Assembly: GCF_027595985.1 (NCBI RefSeq)
Contig: NC_073312.1
Coordinates: 10,266,426-10,330,425, forward strand
DNA: 64,000 nucleotides
Origin: Sorex araneus
Lineage: Eukaryota; Chordata; Mammalia; Eulipotyphla; Soricidae
Reading direction: 5' to 3'
Position numbers and translations under genes: made by a program. Under the pieces are notes generated by a model. The model made no database searches, was not told the origin of the DNA, and worked only from the letters and a program-made list of their open reading frames with translations. Of this stretch, positions 40,756 to 51,030 are shown in pieces (position 1 is the stretch's first letter; each line of letters begins with the position of its first letter).

Positions 40756-40885
40756 AGCTGTGTAATCAGAATAGAGTGATACTAGAACAAGGGCAGACTC
40801 AGACCAATAGAATTGAATTGAAATTCCAGAGACAGATCCTCAGATATATGGACAGTTAATCTTTGATAATGGGATTTAAAGATCA
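40756..40885 (+). mobile_element. L1 ORF2, continuation of the 36929 element
   Basis: CAGACTCAGACCAATAGAATTG and ATATATGGACAGTTAATCTTTG correspond to ORF2 text seen at about 12650-12700 in the other L1. Confidence 0.8.
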
Positions 40886-41025
40886 ACCTTTGGCGTGCAT
40901 GTGACCAGCATTAGTTCAATTTCTGGCATCTCCTATGGTCCCCCAAGCACTTCTAAGAGTGCTCCCTGAGCACAGAGCCAAGAGTAAGCCCTGAGTGCTG
41001 CTGGATATGTTCATCGTCTTCCCAA
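40886..41025 (+). mobile_element. SINE-A relative, head lost
   Basis: TTGGCGTGCATGTGACCAGC, box-B-like AGTTCAATTTC, TCCTATGGTCCCCCAAGCAC and CACAGAGCCAAGAGTAAGCC. Lacks the first 30 or so head bases. Confidence 0.75.
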
Positions 41026-41039
41026 AAGTTTCTTCACTG

Positions 41040-41460
41040 TGACAGGAATGAGACCTAGCTACGAGAAGAAATGAAGTCATGAAATTTGCTTATAAATGGA
41101 TGAACTTGGAGAATAGCATGGTGAATGAACTGAGTCAAAAGAGAGGGATAGACGTAGAATAATAACACTCATTTGTGGTATACAAGAAACATCGTATGAG
41201 ACTGTTGTGGTATACAAGAAACATCGTATGAGACTGTTACCCAAGGACAATAAAAACGAGGACCAGGACGACTGGCCCACAGTTGGAAGCTTGCTACAAT
41301 TGGCAGGGAGAGGGCAGTTAGGACAGAAAAGGGACCACAATGACAATGATAATTGGAAATGATCACTCTGGACAAGAACTGAGTGTTGGAAGTAGGTAAA
41401 GGGATATAGATGATAACCTTTCAGTACCCGTACTGCACATCATAATGCCCCAAAGGAGAA

Positions 41461-41491
<31 letters not shown>

Positions 41492-41715
41492 GACAGACAG
41501 ACAGAATCAGAGACAGAGACAGAGACAGAGACAGAGGAAAAGTGCCTGCCATAGAAGCAGACTGAAGATGTGAAGTGGAGGAGGGAAACTGGGGACATTG
41601 GTGAGAGAAATGTACACTGGTAAAGGGAAGGTATTGGAACATTGTCTGATCAAAACCCAATCATGAACAACTTTGCAACTGTGTATCTCACAGTGATTTA
41701 ATTTATAAAAAAGAA
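41040..41715 (+). mobile_element. L1 ORF2 C-terminus and 3'UTR with a tandem duplication
   Basis: GAAGTCATGAAATTTGCTTATAAATGG continues in ORF2. The 32 bases TTGTGGTATACAAGAAACAT... at 41173-41204 repeat exactly at 41205-41236. The 3'UTR carries a GA/CAGA microsatellite (41459-41537) and ends CACAGTGATTTAATTTATAAA. Confidence 0.9.
41459..41537 (+). repeat. GA and CAGA microsatellite
   Basis: About 12 GA units, then CAGA units, then AGAGAC units. It arises from the GAGAGAGAG word of the L1 3'UTR. Confidence 0.95.
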
Positions 41716-41737
41716 ACAAAGCAAAATAATAGGCACA

Positions 41738-41803
41738 CAGGCACATATGTGTGCACGCACACTCATATACACAAGCACACTCATACACACACACACACAT
41801 AGG
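41738..41803 (+). repeat. CA-rich microsatellite
   Basis: Irregular CA/CACT units ending in CACACACACACA. Confidence 0.85.
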
Positions 41804-41817
41804 ACCTAAAATAAAAA

Positions 41818-41956
41818 GCACTGCATTGCATTGTAGCACTGTAGGCCCATTTTTTATCGATTTGTTCAAGTGGGCACCAGTCACATTTCTATTGTGAGAC
41901 TTCTTGTTACTATTTTTGGCATATTGAATATGCCACGGGTAGTTTGCCAGGCTCAG
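41818..41956 (-). mobile_element. SINE-B, truncated
   Basis: Antisense: GTAGCACTGTAGGCCCATTT tail, GTTCAAGTGGGCACCAGTCAC, ATTGTGAGACTTCTTGTTAC and GCCACGGGTAGTTTGCCAGG; then the head and the rest of the body are absent. Confidence 0.88.
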
Positions 41957-41964
41957 ACACCCCT

Positions 41965-42362
41965 AATTGAGAGACAATATTCACACATCATACATTAGAC
42001 AAATGTCTAACCTTCAAGCTGTATAAAGCACTCTCAAAGCTCAATGGCAACAATAAACAATCCCATCCCCAAAATGGGGACAAGAGATGGACAGACACTT
42101 CCTCTGAGATGACAAAAGAATTTCTTATAGGCATATGAAGAAATGTTCATCATCATCAATTATCAGAGAAATGCAAATCAAAACAATAATGAGATGTGAC
42201 CTCACAACTGTAATAATGGTAGTAATATCAGAAAATCTGGAAACAGTAAGTGCTGGCATAGCTGTGGCAAACAGGGAACTCTTATTTGCTGCTGGTGGGA
42301 CTGTTGCTTGGTTCAGCCTCTTTAAAAAAGAATTCGTAGATTTCTCAGAAAATTAAGAATAG
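41965..42362 (+). mobile_element. Old L1 ORF2 near C-terminus, sense
   Basis: AGACACTTCCTCTGAGATGAC, GAAATGCAAATCAAAACAATAATGAGA and GCTGGTGGGACTGTTGCTTG follow L1 ORF2. Interrupted by a SINE and resumed at 42550. Confidence 0.8.
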
Positions 42363-42369
42363 GATTTCC

Positions 42370-42546
42370 TGGGCTAGAGAGATAGTACAGGAGATAGGAT
42401 GCTTGCTTTGCACATGGCCTGCTCAGGTTCAATTCCTGGAACCACATATGATCCCCCAAGCCCTGTCAGGATCGATCCCTGAGTGCAGAACCAGGAGTAA
42501 GTCCTGAGCACAGTCAGGTATTATCTAAAAACAAACAAACAAAAAC
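42370..42546 (+). mobile_element. SINE-A relative
   Basis: GGGCTAGAGAGATAGTACAGG head, box B GGTTCAATTCC, CACATATGATCCCCCAAGCCC and TATCTAAAAACAAACAAAC end. Confidence 0.85.
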
Positions 42547-42549
42547 TAA

Positions 42550-43055
42550 AAAGAAAAAGAACAGAGCTTCTTTTAATTCCATTCCTGGACATCTATCTCA
42601 TGCACACATTACCATAATCTAAAAGGACATACACACACCTGTGTTTATTGAACAGTACTTAACAATAGTCAAGATCTGAAAACAACCCAGGTGCCCAACA
42701 ACAGATGCTTGGATAAAGAAATTGTGATGTACGTATATGATGAAAACAACCTTGCTATGTTGCTATGAGAAAAGAGGAAATCTTGCTATTTGTTGCGACT
42801 AGGAAGGAATTGGAAGAAGTCATGCTAAATAAAGCAAGTCAGAAAGAAGAATACAAACGCTAAATGATCTCATTAATTTGCAAAGTATAAACCCAAAAGC
42901 AAGATATAAAACAATTCCCAGTGGAAACAATCCTGAGATACATTCTGTAGAGCTGTAATGTCAGGGTGCTGGGGGTGGAAGAGTGGGGAGAGGACCCTGG
43001 AATAATGGCGGAGGGGTCCTTGCCCCCTGGTGGTGGGCATGATATAGCAGCACTG
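42550..43055 (+). mobile_element. Old L1M ORF2 end and 3'UTR, sense
   Basis: CCATTCCTGGACATCTATCTC, GATCTGAAAACAACCCAGGTG and ACTAGGAAGGAATTGGAAGAAG are L1 ORF2 C-terminal words. It ends in a G-rich 3'UTR-like patch near 42965-43040. Confidence 0.8.
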
Positions 43056-43058
43056 CAA

Positions 43059-43302
43059 GGACTGGAGCCATAGCACAGCGGGTAGGGAGTTTGCCTTGCA
43101 TGCGGCCCAACAGGGTTGGATTCCTCCGTCCCTCTCGGAGAGCCCGGCAAGCTACCGAGAGTATCCCGCCATATGGCTTTGGCCTGGCAAGCTCCCCATG
43201 GCATATTTGATATGCCAAAAACAGTAACAACAAGTTTCACAATGGAGGCGTTACTGGTGCCCGCTCGAGCAAATTGATGAGCAACAGGACGACAGTGCTA
43301 GT
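43059..43302 (+). mobile_element. SINE-B, full length, sense
   Basis: GGACTGGAGCCATAGCACAGC head with good box A, box B damaged (GGTTGGATTCC), GTCCCTCTCGGAGAGCCCGGC, CAAAAACAGTAACAACAAG, ACAATGGAGGCGTTACTGG and GAGCAACAGGACGACAGTGC. A good reference copy of the whole SINE-B layout. Confidence 0.95.
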
Positions 43303-43339
43303 CCAAAAAATAAAATTTAAAAAAATCTTTATTGTTTTG

Positions 43340-43445
43340 TACCAGTTTTCTCATCTGTATGAAGACAATAATATCCATTGGGCTTGATTATTGAATAATG
43401 CTATTTCATGCTAAGCATAGTTACTGGCATGAAATAGACTTCATT
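43340..43445 (+). mobile_element. MIR, sense, 3' half
   Basis: AGTTTTCTCATCTGTATGAAGACAATAATATCC then CTAAGCATAGTTACTGGCATGAAATAGAC is MIR order. Confidence 0.7.
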
Positions 43446-43663
43446 CCCTTCACTATCTAATTACCACTTTATAAGGTCATGGAAGAGAGTTATTTCCTGC
43501 TCTAAACTTGTTTTGACAGTGTAGTTTTTAAAGAAGAAGGTGCTGAACATATGCTTTCAAATTTGATCAAATAATAAAATATTTCACCAATGTAAAATAT
43601 TAAACATGAGCAAAATTTATAACAATAACAAGAGAACATGGCAAGTTACTTTATTTATATTTT

Positions 43664-43806
43664 TAAATGTTTTGTTTTTTGGGGTCACACCCAGCGATGC
43701 TCAGGGGTTACTCCTGGCTCTGCACTCAGGAATTACTCCTGGCGGTGCTTGGGGGACCATATGGGATGCTGGGGATCGAACCCAGGTCGGCCTCATGCAA
43801 GGGCAA
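43664..43806 (-). mobile_element. SINE-A, head truncated, near-TSD
   Basis: Antisense: GGGGTCACACCCAGCGATGC to GGTCGGCCTCATGCAAGGGC; it stops inside the tRNA-like head before box A. GGCAAGTTACTTT upstream and GGCAAGGTACTTT downstream look like its TSD, so it was probably inserted already 5'-truncated. Confidence 0.92.
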
Positions 43807-44384
43807 GGTACTTTAAAGAAATAATTCAGGCATTCCTTTTGCTTAGGCTTTGTGGAAATGCCATTTTATTGCACTTTATTCACCTAAAGTAATCGCTATT
43901 TTCTTGTTAAACAAGGTTGGAAATCATAGATAAACTATTTTAAAGTAAAATAAAGCAAAAATGTATTTTAATTTTGTTTCCACCAAACCTTTTTTGGAGG
44001 GAAAAGAAATCTCTGAGTCTTTTTTAATATTGTTATTAAACCAACATATACAGAGCTGCTTTGGGGCTTCTTTGCCATAGAATGATGAGGAAGGCACACT
44101 CTTCTCTCCTGGGCTTACTGCCTGCTCAATCCTATTTTCCTCCCCCCTACCCTCACCAAAGCTAGCTTTTAGGAAAAGGAAACTTGACACTCCATGTGTG
44201 TATATCTGGGATAGAGAACTGAGCGTCAAGAGAAAAGCACCATTTCCACACTGATCTTTTGTAGCGACTTAGCTAGATGTGAGTGCAACAATCTGTTCCT
44301 TACCCCACAGAATATGGCTCTTATATTGGAATATGAATACTTCCTTTATACGATTGGTGATAGCTTTAAAAATACAAGTGTCTT
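43807..44384. other. Unique non-coding stretch
   Basis: No repeat recognised. The 101-codon minus-strand frame at 43924-44229 has no family resemblance that I can name. Confidence 0.45.
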
Positions 44385-44558
44385 GGCCTGGAGATACAGC
44401 CAGTAAGGTACCTGTATTCGTTGCAGCTGACCCAGGTTCCATCGCTGGTACCCCATGAGGTCAATCCCTAGGAGTGATCCCTGAGTGCAGTCCCAGAACC
44501 CTGAGCACCCCCAGGTGTGGCCTCAAAAATCAAAACTCAAACAAACAAACAAAATATC
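44385..44558 (+). mobile_element. SINE-A relative
   Basis: GGCCTGGAGATACAGCCAGTAAGG head, CCCAGGTTCCATCGCTGG at box B, body GAGTGATCCCTGAGTGCAG and CCCCCAGGTGTGGCCTCAAA, with an AAAC tail. Confidence 0.82.
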
Positions 44559-44741
44559 CTGTGCACCCTCCCCCCCAAAAAAACCTACAAATATTTTTGA
44601 AGAAGGGTCCAGAATAACCAGAACTTGTGGTAAAAAGTCAAATAATTAGAATTCATTCAATTTTGGCAGTAACTTTGCTGGAGACAGTAAAGGCGAGGGA
44701 AAACAGGAAGATAAAACATGATTTAAAAAAATGACATTTAA

Positions 44742-44903
44742 GGGGCTGGAGGGACAGCACAGCGGGTATGGCGTTTGCCTTGCATGTGGCTGACCTGGGT
44801 TCAATTCCCAACATCCTATATGGTCCCCTAAGCACCTCCGGGAGTAATTCCTGAGTGCATGAGCCAGGAGTAACCCCTGTGCATTGCCGGGTGTGATTAA
44901 AAA
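44742..44903 (+). mobile_element. SINE-A, young, about 16-bp TSD
   Basis: GGGGCTGGAGGGACAGCACAGC head, box B GGTTCAATTCC, GCATGAGCCAGGAGTAACCC variant body. The usual GTGTGACCC end is shortened to GTGTGATT before the A-run. Flanked by AAAAAATGACATTTAA. Confidence 0.95.
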
Positions 44904-44919
44904 AAAAAATGACATTTAA

Positions 44920-45897
44920 ATGAAGAAAGAAGAGCAAGAGTTTCTAAGGCTCCCAAAGGATTCATTGTGGTCTTAAAAGAGAGTCTGAAGTTTTGAAATT
45001 CTTTAGTTTTGTGATAGACTTTGATTTACTAAACCAGGGAGAAACCACACACACACACACTGGAATCGACACAAAATGTACCTCACACATCCACTTAGCG
45101 GTGGTTTGCAGTCATTTAACTAACATGCTTGATATTGACTTCAGGGTCCATTATGGGCATCAGTGCAGCTGCCTGGATATATATGTATATATATATTTTG
45201 ACAGTTTGATTTTCAAGACTTTCCCCTTGCTTTTAGTACTATTTTTTTGGACTCATCTTCATTAAGGATTTTAAAAGCAAAAGCCTTTGCTTACATCGAA
45301 AGTGCTACTTTTCCTAGCATCATAGTTCCTTGCTAATGGGTTTCTGAATACCATTTTCATTATTTAATTTTTATAGAACTCTACTTCTTTGATTATTACA
45401 TTTCCCTTTGTAACATGTACAATCTTGCTGGTCACACATTGCTAGGCTTTAAATATTTTTTTTCCTGTTTTCCTGTTTACCATTAATAAAGATGGTTGCC
45501 GATTGATTCATTTGCTTTGCAGAATAAATCACTATCCCCACTCGTGCCCAACAGAGATATGACATGTACTATCTTCTGATTGTCCTTACTGGCAATTTTA
45601 CTCTGGTCTTTCTCTTTTTCTCTAACTAGAGAAGATATGATGGTCTTTGGTTATGGAGAAGAAGTAAGCATACTGGTAAGATTGCTTAGACTTAATAAAT
45701 GCAACGTTAATCTTTTACTGAAGTAACTTATCAGTTGACTGAAGTTCTTCACTTATCTTGTTTGAAAGGTTGTCTGAGTGATGATTTCATTACATGAATG
45801 TGACTTACACAAATTCATGATTGGTCAGAGACGAAATTTACTCCTTTTTTTCATTCAGGCTCAAGGTTTTTTGTTTTATCATTGTTTTTGTTTTTTT
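44920..45897. other. Unique non-coding stretch
   Basis: Nearly 1 kb of AT-rich DNA with a short CA run (45047-45060) and a TA-rich patch near 45178-45197. No gene or repeat family recognised. Confidence 0.5.
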
Positions 45898-46058
45898 AGA
45901 AGGGTGGGGTGGGGGGGCACACCTGGAGGTGCTCAAAGGGCTATTCCTAGCTCTGCTCAGATGGTGATTAGGGGGTCCGTATGTGGTGGTAGTAGGAGAT
46001 CACACCAGGGCAGGTAGAGGCAAACACCATATCCTCTGTACCATCTCCGTGGTCCCAT
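45898..46058 (-). mobile_element. Old SINE-A relative
   Basis: Antisense: GGGGGGGCACACCTGGAGGTGC, GCTATTCCTAGCTCTGCTC, ACACCAGGGCAGGTAGAGGC and a decayed head to ATCTCCGTGGTCCC. Confidence 0.75.
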
Positions 46059-46776
46059 TTATTCCATGTTAAGAACACCAATCCCTGGGGTTGCCAGGTA
46101 CTGCCCAATCCTCCTCATCCATAAAAACAAAACCAAAACCAAGAACAAAACCACATTTCTTTCTTACTCCCACATTCCCTTTTAGCTACAATCCTTTTTC
46201 ACTTCCTGTTCAGAGCTTCTTGAACAGGAAGGAGTACTTGAGACTACTTCCGCCCCATTTCTTCATGTCTCCTTTATTCTTTAATTCACTCAAATTCAAA
46301 GCTGTTGTCCACCACTTCACTGAATTGAGTTAGTGTCAATGGAGCTGTCTGATTGCTAAGTGCAATGATTCCTTTCCAGGCCTCCCCCCAACCCCTCTCT
46401 CACCCCCAAACCTGTTGCCAAGGATGAAACCCAGGACTTTCGTATCTGCTTCACATACACTTCTCATTCACATACCGGAGCTACAGCCTGACCCTTCTCT
46501 GTTCTTTTAATGAGTCCATTTCACCTTCTATCTGGGGTTTCTCCTACTTCTTTCCTTAGGAGTTCCTCCTTAAACAATGAGATCACTACAACCCATCTCA
46601 CCTGCCTTTTTCTTTCCTTTTTTCCTCATTTCAGAGCAATTTAATCCATTCCCCCCCCCATGGTTTCCTTATAGAGCACTCTCTATTTAAACTATTAGAG
46701 ATGATTTCAAACATAAGCAAAAATAAAAAATAGTAGTTTAATGAACCCAACACAACTGCAGCTATTACAAACATGT
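46059..46776. other. Mostly unique stretch with a weak SINE-like patch
   Basis: Near 46413-46493 there is a head-like order (GGATGAAACCCAGGACTTTC to ACAGCCTGACCC), but it is weak. Otherwise nothing recognised. Confidence 0.4.
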
Positions 46777-46940
46777 TTTTTTGGGGGGTAGGGCCCACTG
46801 TGCAGTGCTCAGGGCTTACTACTGGCTCTGCACATCACTCCTGGTGGGCTTGAGGGACCCTGTGGGCTTCCAGGGATCTCACCCACATTGGGTGCATATG
46901 AGGCAAGCACCTTATCCACTCTACTATCTCTCCAGCCCTA
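46777..46940 (-). mobile_element. SINE-A relative
   Basis: Antisense: GGTAGGGCCCACTGTGCAGTGC, CTTACTACTGGCTCTGCAC, CACCTTATCCACTCTACTATC and TCTCCAGCCC. Confidence 0.82.
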
Positions 46941-47134
46941 TTACTGAGGTTTTGTACATCTTGTTACTTCACTTGTAAATGCTTCAGAATACACTTCACA
47001 AGGTTTTTTATTTTTAAATGTGATTTTTATGCCTAACCAGAATTGACAGTAACTGCTTCCTGTTATCTAATATGTCTTAGGTGTCCATTTAGGAAATATT
47101 ATGTTGTCATATATCATATTATTTGTTTAGCTTT

Positions 47135-47288
47135 AATTTTAGGATCACGCCCAGCAGAGTTCACGTGCGACTCCCAGCTTGGGGCTTGAGGGTCATTTCT
47201 GCCATTCTTGCTCCTGCAGTGCCAGTGATCAAATCTGGGCCTCCTGAATTCAATGCATATGCTCGTGATCTATTTCTGTGGCTCTCTA
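47135..47288 (-). mobile_element. Old SINE-A relative
   Basis: Antisense, diverged: GGATCACGCCCAGCAGAGTTC, CAGTGATCAAATCTGGGCC and TATTTCTGTGGCTCTC. Confidence 0.6.
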
Positions 47289-47307
47289 ATGTATCATTTC
47301 GAAGAAA

Positions 47308-47452
47308 GGTTTTTGGGCCATACCCAGAGCTTACTTCTGGCTCTGTACTCAGGGACCATTCCTAGTGGGACTCAAGGGGCCTCATGGTGTGTGAAGACTG
47401 TACCTGGGTTTGCTCATTCAAAGTAAGTTCCTTCCCACTGTACTATCTCTAG

Positions 47453-47455
<3 letters not shown>
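47308..47455 (-). mobile_element. Old SINE-A relative
   Basis: Antisense: TTTTGGGCCATACCCAGAGC (missing the GTGCTCAGG word), GGACCATTCCTAGTGGGACTC, and a head to GTACTATCTCTAGGCC. A second old copy 20 bases from its neighbour, followed by a TA microsatellite. Confidence 0.72.

Positions 47456-47499
<44 letters not shown>
47456..47499 (+). repeat. TA dinucleotide microsatellite
   Basis: About 22 uninterrupted TA units. Confidence 0.97.
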
Positions 47500-47502
<3 letters not shown>

Positions 47503-48040
47503 AGTTGCTTTGTTTGAATACAGATACATATGTGTTAATGAGTCTTAAATGGTTCCCCACTTCTAGTCTTATTAATCTAGGTTTCGCTTGGGCTTCAAAT
47601 CCTAAAGATTATCTTGCCTCTGCTAGTTTCCTTTGCAGACTGAAAAGGTATTTTGTGCTCTTATATCCCACGAACCTTCCTTTGCTCCTAATGGGTGGTC
47701 CTCACCTTGTGCTTCCTGCCTCAGTAAGTGCATCATTGTCTACCTAGTTGTGCTTGCCAGAAAACCGTTTTTCATTTTGGATTTTTCCTTTTAACTTATT
47801 TCCTATATTCAGTATGTTTCCCAAATACTGTCAATTCTGTCTAATATTTTCTTATATTTTTTATTCTGTCCTTCTGTCCTGCTTTCATAATTGTTGTCCA
47901 GTTCTTCTTCTCCCTCCTGGGTTGCTACAGTAGCTTCCTAAATGCTCCTTTTTCTCTAGTCCTGCTTCCTCCACACATTCCCTTTTACTGAGAGGGACTT
48001 TTTTACTGATTCCCTTTTACTGAGTGCTCCTCACTGGTAG
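47500..48040. other. Non-coding stretch, possibly an ancient repeat
   Basis: From about 47800, TTTCCCAAATACTGTCAATTC and GGGTTGCTACAGTAGCTTCC recall an ancient mammalian interspersed repeat I cannot name with confidence. No gene. Confidence 0.35.
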
Positions 48041-48245
48041 TTGAATGCTACGGTCTGAGGATGTGTGCTTGTGTGCTGCGCAGGTGCTGTGGTGCTCGGG
48101 ATGACTAGGACCACCCACAATACTCAGGGACATCCCGAGCAGTACGCAGAGCTGTACCTCAGAACTCTACAGGGCAATATGTTCAAGGGTCCACGTGGTG
48201 ATGGGCTTAGAATCCAGGCCTTACATGCACCCAACCATTTTCTCA
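48041..48245 (-). mobile_element. Possible old SINE, antisense
   Basis: GCTGTGGTGCTCGGGATGAC, CAATACTCAGGGACATCCC and a final CCAGGCCTTACATGCACCC are consistent with a heavily altered SINE-A relative, but the order is loose. The 105-codon frame over it is not a known protein. Confidence 0.4.
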
Positions 48246-49850
48246 TTGATTTAAGTTCTGCTTTCTTCTCTTCTCTTAAAGACTGTGTTGGGAAGTCTTC
48301 CGTCATTGTTCAAGCCTTAGTGAGATGCCTGCTCTTGGATGCCGAGGACACTTGGATGTGTCGGTTCTTATTTATTTTATAAATTTGAATCCACATATTC
48401 GTAATTGTTCACTTGATGTCTTCTGTTTTATTTGTTGTAGTGGTCTAGGTGTCAAGGATTGTGTTAGTTATTAGACAAATGCTCAATAAATAGTAGCTGA
48501 ATTAAGTAATGATTCTTATAAATCCCAAGTTTTTTTCCATGTACCATCATTTCCCATCTTGTACTCATTGTTTAGGACAGTCATTGTTCCAGTCTTTAGA
48601 ACATTCCATTTACTTTTGGGAAAATATTTGAAATAAGTACTGTCTGTCCTATCCTGTTTGAAATATATATTTGAAATATAGAAATAAAATAGTATGGGAT
48701 AGAGACTATAAGCTTGTCCCCTGTTGTAGGGCCTTTGGACTAATTGTTCACTCTCATTGGATTATTCTTCCCCCTTTCTTTTATCATTTATCTGGCAGTT
48801 TTCTATCATTTAGTCTTAAGTGTAAATGTCACCCTCTTAGAAATGCACGTAAAGACCACAAGATCTAATATAATCATTTAGCTTACTATAACATGTCCTC
48901 ATTTTAATTATATGAATTGTACTTACTAGAGATGAGAGAATTTCATTACTATAGAGCAAGCACTTTATATATTTGTTAAATTACTGGAAAAAACTTTTGA
49001 AGGAATGTCTGTTACAAAAGTTGAAGTTCTGTAGTTCTAGGACTGATAAGAAAAAATGACAAACTATTTCCTAAGGAGTAATGTTTTTCTAAAATAAGTA
49101 AATCCTTTGTAGGATCTATTATGTTAGATGTGTAATTTTTCCCCTAGCATTTTTGCTAGCTCTTCTTCACTTTCCTTTTTGTAAGGGAATATGGAGAGTT
49201 GTTTGATAATGGATGTTCTCTGTTGAAGTTAGTTCTCACTTAAGCATGTTGCTAAAATTAAAATCAAAAGAGAAGTGAGCTCTGGAAGAGGTACAAATGA
49301 GAAATGGAACTAATTACTGACTCTTTTGCAAGTATTCCTAAATTTGAGAGTTTTCTTTTGGGGCCTCAGGTAGCAGAAAAGAGGAGGAAGTGTTGCTACT
49401 ACTTCATTTTAAATTCTGAGCATAGAATAAAGATCTTTTCTACCTGTCATCTACCTTCCTCTCTTGGTGTGGAAGCAACAACCAAAAGACACCCTCTTAA
49501 AAATTTCTGTCAGGAAGGAGAATGTAGAGAGTGAGAGAGAAAACACTTCCTCTCCCTCTGTCCTCAGATAATCTGTCAATACCTCTAGTTTTTAGAAGCT
49601 AAAAGAAAAATAGAGCTTTATAGACTCCTACCCATAACATATGGAGCAAACTCGAAAAAGAAGCTAAAGTGTTAGAGACAATAATAGAATATGAGTCAGT
49701 TAATAATTTTAATAAGAGGAGGAGTAAGACTCTCTGAAGGAAAAGTCTTCTTTTCCTTCAGAGGAAAAAAAGATATTTTGAGATAAGATTCACCTCCACA
49801 TAACTGTTATTATAATACATTGTTACTCTTGTTCTATTTTATTACTATTA
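48246..49850. other. Unique non-coding stretch, the longest in the window
   Basis: About 1.6 kb with no recent repeat. A short MIR-like ending (ATGCTCAATAAATAGTAGCTGA) occurs at about 48479. This is the best single-copy probe region here. Confidence 0.5.
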
Positions 49851-49930
49851 TCCGAGAGGGATGAAGGAAACGAACCTGGGTTGGCAGCGTGCAAGGCAAA
49901 CGCCCTCCCTGTTGTACTCCGCTCCAGCCT
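49851..49930 (-). mobile_element. SINE-B head fragment
   Basis: Antisense: CCGAGAGGGATGAAGGAAACG, CTGGGTTGGCAGCGTGCAAGG and a head to CTCCGCTCCAGCC. Only the head and adjacent CTCTCGG word remain; the LINE-like tail is gone. Confidence 0.82.
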
Positions 49931-50065
49931 CTTCTCTTAAGATATCTTACTGTGAGTTGCATTTTCAGATCACAGTTGACTACAGGTAATTGTGTAAAGC
50001 AAAACTGTATGGAAGGGTAATTGCTATATTATCACATGCCTATTAATGTACATTATGCTATTTTA

Positions 50066-50231
50066 TTTTATTTTATTTTGCTTTTGCTTTTTGGGTCACA
50101 CCCAGCGATGCACAGTGGTTACTCCTAGCTCTGCACTCAGGAATTACTCCTGGCGGTGCTCAGGAGACCATATGGGATGCTGGGAATCAAACCTGGGTCA
50201 GCCTTACACGCTGTGTTATTGCTCCAGCCCC
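50066..50231 (-). mobile_element. SINE-A, 16-bp TSD, head deletion
   Basis: Antisense: GCTTTTTGGGTCACACCCAGC to TATTGCTCCAGCCCC; about 20 bases between GGGTCAGCC and ACGCTGTG are deleted, removing the anticodon-arm region. ACATTATGCTATTTTA flanks it (50050-50065 and 50232-50247). Confidence 0.93.
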
Positions 50232-50402
50232 ACATTATGCTATTTTAATTTAAAAAATTATTTCTTTTGTTTATTTTTGTTTACTTTGCTACTGTGGCCA
50301 TCTTGTTGAAGACTCCTCTGGTCAGTTTTCCAGAAAATTCTACCAATGTTGATGTTTTCTTCAGTGTATTTTGTAAATTCTGATCTAATTTCAATATCTT
50401 TT

Positions 50403-50582
50403 ATTATTTATTTATTTTTTGCTTTTTGGATCACACCTGGCGATGCACAGGGGTGACTCCTGGCTCTGCACTCAGGAATTACTCCTGGCAGTGCTCAGGG
50501 ACCATATGGGATGCTGGGAATCGAACCCGGGTCGACTGCGTGCAAGGCAAATGCCCTACCCGCTGTGCTATTGCTCCAGCCC
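50403..50582 (-). mobile_element. SINE-A, 18-bp TSD with one change
   Basis: Antisense with a TTTA-type tail; body complete; box B GGAATCGAACCCGG. CTAATTTCAATATCTTTT-like and CTAATCTCAATATCTTTA flanks (50385 and 50583) differ at one or two bases. It sits at the edge of an antisense L1. Confidence 0.93.
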
Positions 50583-51030
50583 CTAATCTCAATATCTTTA
50601 ATCCACTTTGAGTTTACTTTTGTGAATGATTCTAATTTTATTTTATTTTTTACACCTGGATATCCTGTTTTCCTAGCACTATTTGTTGAGTGTGTTTATA
50701 TATATGTAGATATATATATTTTTTGGCATGGGGGTAGTGGGGGTGGCACACATGGCAGTGCTCAGGGGTTACTCCTGCCTCTGTACTCAGGCATCATTAT
50801 TGGTGGAGCTGGGACCATATGGTGCCAGGAATCTAATCTGGGTTCGCTACATTCAAGGCAAGTGTTGTATCCTCTGTACTATCTCCCCAACCCGAAAATA
50901 GATTTTCTTTGCTCCACCTTACATATTTAGCTCCTTTGTCATAGATTAACTGCCCATTAATTTGGGGGTTTAACTCAGGACTCTCAGTTCTGTTCCATTG
51001 GTCTGTAGGCTTATCTTTCAGAATAGACAT
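50583..51030 (-). mobile_element. Old L1 ORF2, inverted 5' segment
   Basis: AATCCACTTTGAGTTTACTTTTG, ATCCTGTTTTCCTAGCACTATTTGTTGA and TGTTCCATTGGTCTGTAGGC are antisense L1 ORF2 words, read just before a sense L1 portion starts at about 51035. A SINE at 50725 splits it. Confidence 0.85.
50725..50895 (-). mobile_element. SINE-A relative in inverted L1
   Basis: Antisense: GTGGCACACATGGCAGTGCTC, a full body, GGAATCTAATCTGGGTTCGC and a decayed head to ATCTCCCCAACCC. Confidence 0.85.
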
